Shown one piece after another: positions 8,839 to 17,794 of a stretch of 64,000 nt of DNA (its first letter is position 1; every line of letters begins with the position of its first letter). Source of the stretch: Clostridiaceae bacterium (GTDB lineage: Bacteria; Bacillota; Clostridia; Lachnospirales; Lachnospiraceae); the NCBI GenBank assembly GCA_018378255.1, contig JAGZXV010000005.1:1-64000 (forward strand). Direction: 5' to 3'. A model generated the notes under the pieces. It saw only the letters and a list, made by a program, of their open reading frames with translations, ran no database searches and was not told the origin of the DNA. A program made the position numbers and the translations under genes.

Positions 8839-9609
8839 ATGGGACGTATTATAGCGATCGCAAACCAAAAAGGCGGTGTTGGTAAAACAACAACGGCGAT
8901 AAATCTTTCTTCTTGTCTAGCAGAAGCAGGGCAAAAGGTACTGGCAGTAGATTTTGATCCACAGGGAAATGCTACCAGCGGCCTTGGATTGGAAAAAGAA
9001 CAGATTGACAATACCGTATATGAATTGCTAATAGGCGACTGTAAGATTGATCAGTGCCTGATCAGGGATGTACAGGAAAATCTGGATGTTTTACCATCTA
9101 ATGTAAATCTTGCCGGAGCCGAAATTGAACTGCTTGAAATTGATGACAAAGAAAAATTACTTAAAAAATATCTGACCAAAATTGCAAAAAATTATGATTT
9201 TATTATTATAGATTGTCCGCCGTCTCTCAGTCTGCTGACAATAAATGCTTTAACGGCTGCCAATACTGTATTAGTGCCCATTCAATGCGAATATTATGCA
9301 TTGGAAGGTTTGAGCCAAGTACTGAAAACTGTGAGTTTAGTACAAAAAAAGTTAAATCCTAAATTGGAGATGGAAGGTGTTGTTTTCACCATGTATGACG
9401 CCCGGACAAATCTGTCTTTAGAAGTTGTCGAAAATGTAAAGAGTAATTTAAATCAAAATATCTATAAAACAATAATTCCGAGAAATGTAAGGCTGGCAGA
9501 AGCACCTAGTCATGGAATGCCAATTAATTTATATGATAGCAGATCCACAGGAGCGGAGAGTTACCGTCTGTTGGCTGCGGAAGTAATTAGCAGAGGAGAA
9601 GATTTGTGA
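8839..9609 (+). CDS. parA: Chromosome-partitioning ATPase ParA (Soj)
   Basis: A 256-residue ParA/Soj ATPase that works with ParB and parS in origin segregation and regulation of replication initiation. It has the deviant Walker A motif KGGVGKTTTAINLS at the N-terminus, DFDPQGNATSGLG and the Walker B region FIIIDCPPSLSLLT. Length is typical of the chromosomal Soj type, without the N-terminal HTH of plasmid ParA proteins. The start follows AAAGGAAG. Its stop overlaps the parB start by one base. Two parS sites lie upstream. Confidence 0.96.
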   Translation: MGRIIAIANQKGGVGKTTTAINLSSCLAEAGQKVLAVDFDPQGNATSGLGLEKEQIDNTVYELLIGDCKIDQCLIRDVQENLDVLPSNVNLAGAEIELLEIDDKEKLLKKYLTKIAKNYDFIIIDCPPSLSLLTINALTAANTVLVPIQCEYYALEGLSQVLKTVSLVQKKLNPKLEMEGVVFTMYDARTNLSLEVVENVKSNLNQNIYKTIIPRNVRLAEAPSHGMPINLYDSRSTGAESYRLLAAEVISRGEDL

Positions 9610-10544
9610 TGTCGAAAAGAAGCGGATTGGGAAAGGGACTGGGCGCTTTATTTGGAGAAGATCTGATGGATCAGCAGCCGGCTTCCCAACAAACACCCAC
9701 AAGAGAGAAAAAAGTTGAAGCTAAAACAGCTCCAAAAAAGGAAGATGAAACCGTTGGTAAGGAACTGACGGTTAAGATAACAGCTATTGAACCAAACAGC
9801 CAACAGCCAAGAAAGGACTTTAATCCGGAATTGCTTCAGGAATTGGCGGACAGTATCAAACAATATGGGGTATTGCAGCCATTGTTAGTACAAAAAAAGG
9901 GCAGCTTATATGAGTTAATTGCCGGTGAAAGGCGCTGGAGAGCGGCCAAATTAGCAGGATTAAAGGAAGTTCCAGTAGTTATCCGGGAATATACGAAGCA
10001 GCAGAGCATGGAGATTGCCTTAATAGAGAATGTCCAGCGTGAAGATTTAAACCCGATTGAAGAGGCACAGGCTTATCAGCAGTTAATGGAAGAATTTGGA
10101 TTAAAGCAGGAAGAGATTGCAGTACGGGTAGCAAAGAGCAGAACTGCGGTAACCAACAGTATGCGGCTTCTAAAATTGGATCAAAGAGTTCAGCAAATGC
10201 TGACAGAAGGCGTTATAAGCAGTGGACATGCCAGAGCATTACTTTCTTTAGAAGATAAGGAGCAGCAATATGTGATCGCTGAAAAAATAGTGGTGGGAAG
10301 ACTGAGCGTTCGCGAAGTGGAAAAACTGGTAAAATTGCTGATGAAGCCTAAAAAAGAAAAGATCCAGGAACCGGAAAAGGATTTAAGCTTCATATATAAT
10401 GACTTGGAAGACAGAATGAAACAAATTATGGGAACAAAAGTAATTATTAATAAAAAAGACAAAAATAAGGGAAGAATAGAGATAGAGTATTATTCAGAAG
10501 CCGAACTGGAAAGAATAGTAGAGTTAATCGAATCTATCGGATAA
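9609..10544 (+). CDS. parB: Chromosome-partitioning protein ParB (Spo0J)
   Basis: A 311-residue ParB, the CTP-dependent DNA clamp that loads at parS. The N-terminus SKRSGLGKGLGALFGED is the ParA-stimulating region. The CTP-binding domain contains GERRWRAAKLAGLKEVP and ENVQREDLNPIEEA. The helix-turn-helix is around LKQEEIAVRVAKSRTAVTNSM, and a C-terminal dimerisation domain follows. The ATG overlaps the parA stop (TGATG), so translation is coupled. I preferred this ATG to the GTG three bases earlier. Confidence 0.96.
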   Translation: MSKRSGLGKGLGALFGEDLMDQQPASQQTPTREKKVEAKTAPKKEDETVGKELTVKITAIEPNSQQPRKDFNPELLQELADSIKQYGVLQPLLVQKKGSLYELIAGERRWRAAKLAGLKEVPVVIREYTKQQSMEIALIENVQREDLNPIEEAQAYQQLMEEFGLKQEEIAVRVAKSRTAVTNSMRLLKLDQRVQQMLTEGVISSGHARALLSLEDKEQQYVIAEKIVVGRLSVREVEKLVKLLMKPKKEKIQEPEKDLSFIYNDLEDRMKQIMGTKVIINKKDKNKGRIEIEYYSEAELERIVELIESIG

Positions 10545-10567
10545 TGGTGTGGAAGTGAGGACATAAG

Positions 10568-11068
10568 ATGGAAAACAGTATGCTTAACAGTTGGCCCATA
10601 GATCCAGCTTATATTTTTATCGGATTAGCAGCGGTATCTTTGATATCACTGATTGTTGCAATCAGCTGCCTTGTGCGGATGAAACGTCTATATAGAAGAT
10701 ATGATATGTTTATGAGAGGAAAAGATGCAGAATCTTTAGAAGATATTATATACGACCAAGTAGAGGAAATCAAACGGTTAAGGGCAGAAGACCGGGCTAA
10801 TAAGGATGCGATCCGTACAATTAATAAAAGTGTAAAGGGTGCTTATCAAAAGTTTGGTGTAGTGCGGTATAATGCATTTAAGGGGATGGGAGGAAACTTG
10901 AGTTTTGCATATGCAATGCTGGATTCCAATAACACGGGATTTATATTAAATACGGTTCATAGCAGAGAAGGCTGTTATCTGTATATAAAAACCGTAGTAA
11001 AAGGCGAGACGGAAGTATTATTAGGAAATGAGGAGAAGGAAGCACTGGAACAGGCTCTTGGTTATTAA
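10568..11068 (+). CDS. DUF4446 family membrane-anchored protein
   Basis: A 166-residue protein with one N-terminal transmembrane helix (about residues 14-38), a charged coiled-coil stretch (residues 50-90) and a compact C-terminal domain beginning KFGVVRYNAFKGMGGNLSFA. This matches the DUF4446 family, usually found next to parB in Clostridia. The function is unknown. It starts 24 bases after parB on the same strand, so a role linked to chromosome partitioning at the membrane is plausible but only inferred from position. Confidence 0.85.
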   Translation: MENSMLNSWPIDPAYIFIGLAAVSLISLIVAISCLVRMKRLYRRYDMFMRGKDAESLEDIIYDQVEEIKRLRAEDRANKDAIRTINKSVKGAYQKFGVVRYNAFKGMGGNLSFAYAMLDSNNTGFILNTVHSREGCYLYIKTVVKGETEVLLGNEEKEALEQALGY

Positions 11069-11156
11069 ATGGTGATAATCCGGAGAAAGGGTTCGGTAAG
11101 AATAACAAAATATTATTAAAAATGTATATCTAACCGGATATAGAAGGCCGGGAAAC

Positions 11157-11222
11157 AAAAAGACAGGGAGAGGGCATCTGAAAATTAAACATTTTTCAGA
11201 TGCCCTCTCCCTGTCTTTTTTC
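11157..11222. terminator. Bidirectional terminator between the parAB operon and bioY
   Basis: AAAAGACAGGGAGAGGGCAT and its complement form a near-perfect stem of more than 25 bp, with A runs on the left and T runs on the right. It can end transcription from both convergent operons. Confidence 0.9.
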
Positions 11223-11254
11223 TTTAATAACATAAACATGAAAACGATTCTTTC

Positions 11255-11839
11255 TTATTTTATATAACCGGACAAAAATAAAGGTCTTCTGATCCTGTTG
11301 CCTAAAATAACTGCAAGAATGGTAATCAGAATATCTTTTGGTACAAAAGCTACCATAGAATATGTAAATACTGCTGAAACCGACATATTGCCGGACAAAA
11401 AGCTCCACTGCAGGCCGCCTATGATCTCAACAGCAGCCAGTCCAATCATAGATAATAAGATCGTGAGAGCTAAACTTTTAAATTTTGACAGATGATTAAA
11501 GCGAATTCCACATAAACCGGATAAAATCGGCCATGCTATAATATAGCCGCCGGTAATTCCGGTCAGTACATCTAAACCACCCCGGAAACTGGAAAATACG
11601 GGAAGACCGATTGCACCTATAAATATATAAACTAAAGTTGCTAAGATTCCCATTTTCCAGCCAAGGACTACGCCTACAAGAGCTACGCCAAAGACCTGGA
11701 TCGTGATAGGCATACCTGACGGCATGGGAATGGATATCTGTGAGATCACTGTAAGAATAGCAGCAAACATGCCTACAAGGACGATGTCTTTTGTGGCCAT
11801 TTTATTAGAAGAAACAGGTGTGGATTTAGTTGTATTCAT
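11255..11839 (-). CDS. bioY: Biotin transporter substrate-binding subunit BioY
   Basis: A 194-residue membrane protein of the BioY family, the S-component that binds biotin in ECF-type vitamin transporters. Six hydrophobic segments are visible, with the family hallmarks PMPSGMPITIQVFGVALVG and GGYIIAWPI. No ATPase or T-component genes are adjacent, so it probably uses the shared ECF module encoded elsewhere, or acts alone. I chose ATG 11839 because GAAAGGAC lies 8 bases upstream. The ATG 18 bases earlier (11857) has no ribosome site. It lies alone on the minus strand. Confidence 0.93.
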   Translation of the reverse strand: MNTTKSTPVSSNKMATKDIVLVGMFAAILTVISQISIPMPSGMPITIQVFGVALVGVVLGWKMGILATLVYIFIGAIGLPVFSSFRGGLDVLTGITGGYIIAWPILSGLCGIRFNHLSKFKSLALTILLSMIGLAAVEIIGGLQWSFLSGNMSVSAVFTYSMVAFVPKDILITILAVILGNRIRRPLFLSGYIK

Positions 11840-11970
11840 GGAAAAAAGTCCTTTCATTTGTTTGGTGTAACAGTTTAGTACGGCGGGTAAATCGGATGGA
11901 GATCCGATGATTCTTGACCGGTTTTTTCGGTAAGAAGATGAGCCGTTCTGAACAGTTATTATTTGTTAAT

Positions 11971-12025
11971 ATAATATCATGATAAAAAAATAATGTCAAC
12001 TAATATATTATAAAAGGTTAACAAT
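11971..12025 (-). promoter_or_regulatory. bioY promoter with a possible BirA-type operator
   Basis: On the minus strand TTGACA (11999-11994) and TATTAT (11976-11971) are spaced by 17 bases. GTTAACAAT at 12017-12025 and AATGTCAAC at 11992-12000 form an imperfect inverted repeat (7 of 9 positions) with a 16-base spacer, overlapping the -35 box. That layout resembles BirA biotin operators. The promoter is well supported; the operator is an inference. Confidence 0.6.
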
Positions 12026-12101
12026 AGAAAACAATAAGCAGAATTTGATAAAAAGCACGAAAAAAAGTGAAAAAGCAGGCTTAAAAAGTAACATATGCTT
12101 C

Positions 12102-12130
12102 TTGACTTTAATACGCTGAATTGCTATAAT
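12102..12130 (+). promoter_or_regulatory. gdhA promoter
   Basis: TTGACT at 12102-12107 and TATAAT at 12125-12130 are spaced by exactly 17 bases. A leader of about 80 bases to the gdhA start contains a small ACTAG/CTAGT hairpin. Confidence 0.85.
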
Positions 12131-12184
12131 TTTCCCAATAGCCTCACAGGTGGTAACTAGGCTTTGGCTAGTAAAGGTATGTAG

Positions 12185-13552
<1,368 letters not shown>

Positions 13553-13585
13553 TTCCTGATTATAGTATATAATGGCAAGAGAATT

Positions 13586-13612
13586 GAGACGGGGAAGTTT
13601 CTTCTTCGTCTC
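13586..13612 (+). terminator. gdhA terminator
   Basis: GAGACGGGGAAG pairs with CTTCTTCGTCTC around TTT (12 bp with wobbles). It is followed by an A/T-rich rather than a pure T tail, 33 bases after the gdhA stop. Confidence 0.65.
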
Positions 13613-13648
13613 ATATTTATCCCATTTTATAAGTAAGAAGGTGAAACA

Positions 13649-14536
13649 ATGCATAAGTTTTTGCGGTCTGTTGGTTTTAGCATGTACCAGAAGAGAAAAG
13701 AAATTGAAAAATTACTTCAGGAACTGGCAGAGAACGGAGAGGATATCAAACGGCTTAAGATAGAAGCGGATACGGAACTGATCAGAATCCGGGCAGAAGC
13801 TGCTCCAGGTATGGGAGTGGTGATCTGTGGAGTGGAAGAGGATGGAACGTTCAAAACAGAATATTACTATCCGTATCTGTCCAGCAAAGATATTTCATCT
13901 GTATCTGATTGTTCGATTCAGAGGCACGCGGAAAAAGAAACTTATGCAGGTTTATTGGATGAATATAAGGTTGGAATCTCTTTAATTTTCTATATTGATA
14001 ATGCAATGGAGTATCAGGAGAGAAAAATCAGAAAAGAAATTGAAGAGGTTTCGTCTGCATGCTTGACGGGACTGTCAGTTAGTGGTAAAATTCTCTTGCC
14101 GGTTCAAAAAACTGCGAACCAGATAGAAAAGGCAAAAGTAGCGTCCAAAAACCGCAACAGCCTGTTGGAGGCTGCTAAAAACGGTGATGAGGATGCGATG
14201 GAAACTCTGACAATCGAAGATATCGATCTGTATTCCCAGATTTCCAGAAGAATTATGAAAGAAGATATCTATTCGATCATTGATTCCTGTTTTATGCCAT
14301 GTGGAATCGAGTGTGACCAATATTCGGTGATCGGAGAGATCACACACATTGAGACGAAGAAGAACCGTTTTACGGAGGAAGAGGTTTATGATCTCACTCT
14401 GGACTGCAATGATCTGGTGTTTCATGTGGGAATCCGTAAGGATGATTTAAAAGGGGAACCTATGGTGGGCCGCCGTTTTAAAGGCCAGATATGGATGCAG
14501 GGGACTGTTAATTTTAAGGAACCTGAGGACATATAA
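13649..14536 (+). CDS. DUF3881 family protein
   Basis: A 295-residue soluble protein that I recognise as the DUF3881 family, found mainly in Lachnospiraceae. It opens with MHKFLRSVGFS and a charged helical segment. A domain with GMGVVICGVEEDGTFKTEYY follows, then a long acidic central region. There are no transmembrane segments or catalytic motifs I can assign. AGAAGGTG precedes the ATG. It is flanked by gdhA and tRNA-Arg. The function is unknown. Confidence 0.82.
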   Translation: MHKFLRSVGFSMYQKRKEIEKLLQELAENGEDIKRLKIEADTELIRIRAEAAPGMGVVICGVEEDGTFKTEYYYPYLSSKDISSVSDCSIQRHAEKETYAGLLDEYKVGISLIFYIDNAMEYQERKIRKEIEEVSSACLTGLSVSGKILLPVQKTANQIEKAKVASKNRNSLLEAAKNGDEDAMETLTIEDIDLYSQISRRIMKEDIYSIIDSCFMPCGIECDQYSVIGEITHIETKKNRFTEEEVYDLTLDCNDLVFHVGIRKDDLKGEPMVGRRFKGQIWMQGTVNFKEPEDI

Positions 14537-14554
14537 TTAAATAGATAGGTTTAT

Positions 14555-14628
14555 GTTTCTGTAGCTCAGCAGGATAGAGCGTCCGCCTCCTAAGCGGAAG
14601 GCCAGCGGTTCGAATCCGCTCAGGAACG
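14555..14628 (+). tRNA. tRNA-Arg (anticodon CCT)
   Basis: A complete 74-base cloverleaf. The acceptor stem GTTTCTG pairs with CAGGAAC, and the D arm is TAGCTCAGCAGGATAGAGC. The anticodon stem TCCGC/GCGGA encloses loop CTCCTAA with anticodon CCT at 14589-14591. The T arm is CAGCGGTTCGAATCCGCT. It reads the AGG codon. No CCA is encoded. A strong terminator follows immediately. Confidence 0.96.
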
Positions 14629-14630
14629 TT

Positions 14631-14674
14631 GGAAGTACCGTAAAACCATTGGGTTTACGGTACTTCCTTTTTTT
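14631..14674 (+). terminator. Terminator after tRNA-Arg
   Basis: GGAAGTACCGTAAAACC and GGGTTTACGGTACTTCC form a 17-bp stem with a 3-base loop, followed by a run of T. From here to 14889 I see no gene or clear element. Confidence 0.93.
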
Positions 14675-14889
14675 GTTTTACAAGATCCCATGACAGGATA
14701 GCTCCACTATTTTACGGAAGTCTCATTTTATATTTTTAGGTAAATGAACACAGTAATATACGGCAAAATAGCAGGTCCGAAACTGACAAATTTGAAAGAT
14801 TCGTTATTTCTGCTTTCTTTAAAAATATGAATATGGTAAAATAAAAGTAAGAAAATTCCTTATATTTAAAGTGGATTCAATGCCGATAA

Positions 14890-14957
14890 AGAATGCGAAC
14901 GCGTGAAGAACGTGTTCGCATTCTGGCGTTTTAGGGAAGATGAACAAAATTGTTCAT
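14890..14957 (+). repeat. Hairpin-plus-palindrome element, copy 1
   Basis: A 15-bp stem (14890-14904 with 14910-14924) closes a GAAGA loop. After about 15 bases comes ATGAACAAAATTGTTCAT at 14940-14957, with perfect 8-bp arms around AA. Copy 2 is at 21237-21304. The element lies upstream of the histidine kinase operon. The hairpin has no T run, so it is not a simple terminator. The palindrome looks like a repressor or activator site, possibly for the adjacent two-component regulator. Confidence 0.8.
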
Positions 14958-15029
14958 TTTGATAGTACCGAGTACTTGAGTATGCATCACCGCCGGAATC
15001 AAAACTGGCACAAAACATAGGAGATACAT

Positions 15030-17045
15030 ATGGGGAGAAGCGGAATAAAGAATAAGGATACAGGGAATGGGATAAAAAGCGGTATAAGCAGACCGGAAAA
15101 GCTGCTGTTGTGGATTGCGCTGCCTTTAATGCTTATATTCTGCGCCGGAGTGTGGATGGTACAGGCCAGCCTGCCGATAAGATCTGTCCAGTCAGAGACT
15201 GGCGTATGGGATATGAGGGATATTGATTTTACAGCGGCAAATGTGCGGTTTACTGGAAAGGTGGAGTACATTCCCAATCTGTTGCTGACACCGGAGGAAT
15301 TTGCAGAACATGCGGATCAAGGGGAGGTAGTGGACACTTATGGACATACGGCGGCATATGGAACCAGCCGCATCCGTCTTCTCGTGCCAAAAGGCAGGGA
15401 TTACGTGATAGCTGAAAGTTCCCCATTGTCCTCTGACCGCATTTATATCAATGGAGCATGGATGGAGGATATCGGAACGCCTGGGAAGGATGCGGAGACA
15501 ACCATAGAAGGTGATGTGCTGTTTTCCTATACAGTCCGGGCAGAAGACGGGGAGGTTGAGCTGGTTCAGCAGGTGGCAAATTATGCTCACCGGAAAAATG
15601 AGAGCCATTCCGGGTATGTGATAGGAACCGTCCCTATGATGCGGGCTTTTGTTTCCCGTGCATATGTTGTGACAGCCTTACTGGTTGGATGCTTCATGAC
15701 CTTATTTTTGGTACATATTACCTTGTGGCTGTTGTTTCGCGGCTATCGGGCCAACTTATATTTTGCTTTGTTCTGTCTGACGTGGGTATTTCGTACATCT
15801 GTTACCGGGCCGAAATTGGTAACGGCATTATTTCCTGGTTTTTCTTGGTTTGCGGCATTTGCCATTGAATATATAACTGTAGCCCTGGCTTCGGTGCTTT
15901 ATGTGCTGATCTTTGAGGCGATGTTTCCGGGAACTATGCAGAAATGGTTCCGGATATTTTTAACGACGGCATCCTGCCTGTTTATTGGATGCCATTTCAT
16001 ATTGGATTCTATTACTATTTCGCGGCTTTTAATTTTTTATCAGGCAGTGATGTGTTTTACGATAGTCTATATCATTGTAAGAGCGGTCACAAAGATCCGC
16101 AGGGTTTCACTGCCGCAGATTTTGTTCCTGGCCGGAGGCGGAATTATGATCTATGCTGCTGTACGGGATATACTTTTTTACCGTGATATATTTATTCCTC
16201 CATATGGTACCTATGTTAATGCGCCATTATCCGAGATGGCCCTTCTGCTGTTTGTGTTTCTCCAAATGACAGCGGTATTTATTGGAACTATACGGGAGAT
16301 GGATGAGGTGCGGTTAAAGGAGCAGAAGCTTTTGGCAGAGAATGCGGCTCTTGGACGGGTGGGCCAGTTGAGGGCTGATCTTTTGGATACGCTTTCTCAT
16401 GAAATGCGCACTCCTTTAGCTGTCATGATGGGATACGCGGAACTTGCAGTAAAGGAACTGCGGCTAAAGGGTGTGAGCGATGAGACGACTGCGGATTTGG
16501 ATGCTATCGTTTCTGAGGCTGGAAGGCTGGCTGTAATGGTGGAAGAGGCAAGGCGTCTGACCCTTTCAAAAGAAGCCAAAGAACATAAAAAACCTTTTCT
16601 TGCGCAGGACGTTATTCAGCAGACAGCGCGGCTTTATCAGCCCATTTTAGAAAGACACGGCACAGCTTTGTCTCTGGATCTGGCCACTGATCTGCCTGCC
16701 GTATATGGAAGCCCGGGGGAACTGACCCAAGTGATTTTTAATCTGCTTACTAATGCGGGAAGGCATGCGGAGGGAGGAAGGGTGGCTGTCAGTGCGGAAA
16801 AAACGGAAGGAGGAATCCGGGTATGGGTGTTAGATAATGGCAGCGGTATTACGCCGGAATTTCTGCCTCATGTATTTGAACGCTGTGCTCATAATGATCC
16901 GGAGGGAACCGGATTGGGGCTTTTTATCTGTAAGGAAATCATAGAAGGATTTGGCGGAACAATCCGGATAGAAAGCAGATTAGGAGAAGGTACGAAAGTG
17001 ATATTTACTCTGCCTGACTGTGAGGAGGAGATAAATGATGAGTGA
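15030..17045 (+). CDS. 7TM-DISM-type sensor histidine kinase
   Basis: A 671-residue membrane sensor kinase. An N-terminal transmembrane helix (about residues 28-50) precedes an extracytoplasmic domain (about 55-205) and a block of seven hydrophobic segments (about 210-420), the layout of 7TM-DISM receptors. The HisKA domain has LSHEMRTPLAVMMGYAEL, with the phospho-accepting histidine. The ATPase domain has the N box VIFNLLTNAGRHA, G1 VLDNGSGI and G2 GTGLGLFICKEI. It overlaps the following response regulator by 11 bases and lies downstream of the repeat element at 14890. The ligand is unknown. Confidence 0.92.
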   Translation: MGRSGIKNKDTGNGIKSGISRPEKLLLWIALPLMLIFCAGVWMVQASLPIRSVQSETGVWDMRDIDFTAANVRFTGKVEYIPNLLLTPEEFAEHADQGEVVDTYGHTAAYGTSRIRLLVPKGRDYVIAESSPLSSDRIYINGAWMEDIGTPGKDAETTIEGDVLFSYTVRAEDGEVELVQQVANYAHRKNESHSGYVIGTVPMMRAFVSRAYVVTALLVGCFMTLFLVHITLWLLFRGYRANLYFALFCLTWVFRTSVTGPKLVTALFPGFSWFAAFAIEYITVALASVLYVLIFEAMFPGTMQKWFRIFLTTASCLFIGCHFILDSITISRLLIFYQAVMCFTIVYIIVRAVTKIRRVSLPQILFLAGGGIMIYAAVRDILFYRDIFIPPYGTYVNAPLSEMALLLFVFLQMTAVFIGTIREMDEVRLKEQKLLAENAALGRVGQLRADLLDTLSHEMRTPLAVMMGYAELAVKELRLKGVSDETTADLDAIVSEAGRLAVMVEEARRLTLSKEAKEHKKPFLAQDVIQQTARLYQPILERHGTALSLDLATDLPAVYGSPGELTQVIFNLLTNAGRHAEGGRVAVSAEKTEGGIRVWVLDNGSGITPEFLPHVFERCAHNDPEGTGLGLFICKEIIEGFGGTIRIESRLGEGTKVIFTLPDCEEEINDE

Positions 17046-17754
17046 GAAAAAAACCGTTCTTTTAGTGGAAGACAACAGGGATTTAAACTATATCAACAGC
17101 CGCGCGCTGCGTCTTTCGGGTTATCAGGTGCTGACCGCGCTGACCGTGGCAAAAGCCCGGGAACATCTGGCCCAGTTTAAGCCTGATGCAATTATATTGG
17201 ATATTCTTTTGCCGGATGGAAACGGGGTGGACTTCTGCCGGGAAATACGGGAGCAGACAGCAGCTCCCATCCTGTTTCTGACTTCTGTTTCGGGGGTGGA
17301 TAAAGCCCTGGAAGGAATCCGTGCAGGCGGAGATGATTATATAACCAAGCCTTTTCATATCGAACTGCTGCTGGCACGGTTAGAGGCGTTTTGGCGCAGG
17401 GATGAAATCAGTAAGCGGGTAAATCCTGCCGATCTGTATACCTGCGGACCGTTGACATTTCAAACAGCGGCATGTACTGCACGGTTGAATGGGGAGGATA
17501 TGATGGTGACTGTTAAGGAGTTTTTGGTCCTGCTCTTGCTGGCGCAGAATGAAGGAAACATGGTTTCAAAAGAGGTTATCTATAAAAAAGTATGGGGACA
17601 GCCTTTAAATGGGAACAGCCAGGCTTTATATGCTGTGGTATCCCGGTTAAAGAAAAAGCTGGAGAATACGGGAGGAGGAGTTCATTTAAATGCCATGCGT
17701 CCGGACGGATATCGCCTGACGATCCAAAAAGATGATGAAAAAGACGGGAATTAA
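17035..17754 (+). CDS. OmpR/PhoB-type response regulator
   Basis: A 239-residue response regulator with an N-terminal receiver domain (VLLVEDNRDLNYIN, phospho-acceptor Asp in AIILDILLPDGNG, conserved Lys in DDYITKPFH). The C-terminal winged-helix DNA-binding domain contains VTVKEFLVLLLLAQNEGNMV and ALYAVVSRLKKKLE. The start overlaps the end of the sensor kinase gene, making them a clear cognate pair. The next gene is a secreted leucine-rich-repeat protein, and the nearby palindromes at 14940 and 21287 are candidate targets. Confidence 0.94.
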   Translation: MMSEKKTVLLVEDNRDLNYINSRALRLSGYQVLTALTVAKAREHLAQFKPDAIILDILLPDGNGVDFCREIREQTAAPILFLTSVSGVDKALEGIRAGGDDYITKPFHIELLLARLEAFWRRDEISKRVNPADLYTCGPLTFQTAACTARLNGEDMMVTVKEFLVLLLLAQNEGNMVSKEVIYKKVWGQPLNGNSQALYAVVSRLKKKLENTGGGVHLNAMRPDGYRLTIQKDDEKDGN

Positions 17755-17794
17755 AGTCTTGCAGCTGTTAAATATGAAGTGTAGGAGGGATAAG

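Noticed and set aside
14940..14957. ATGAACAAAATTGTTCAT as a LexA box
   Set aside because: The GAAC and GTTC half-sites are six bases apart; Gram-positive LexA boxes need four. It is better explained as part of the duplicated element.
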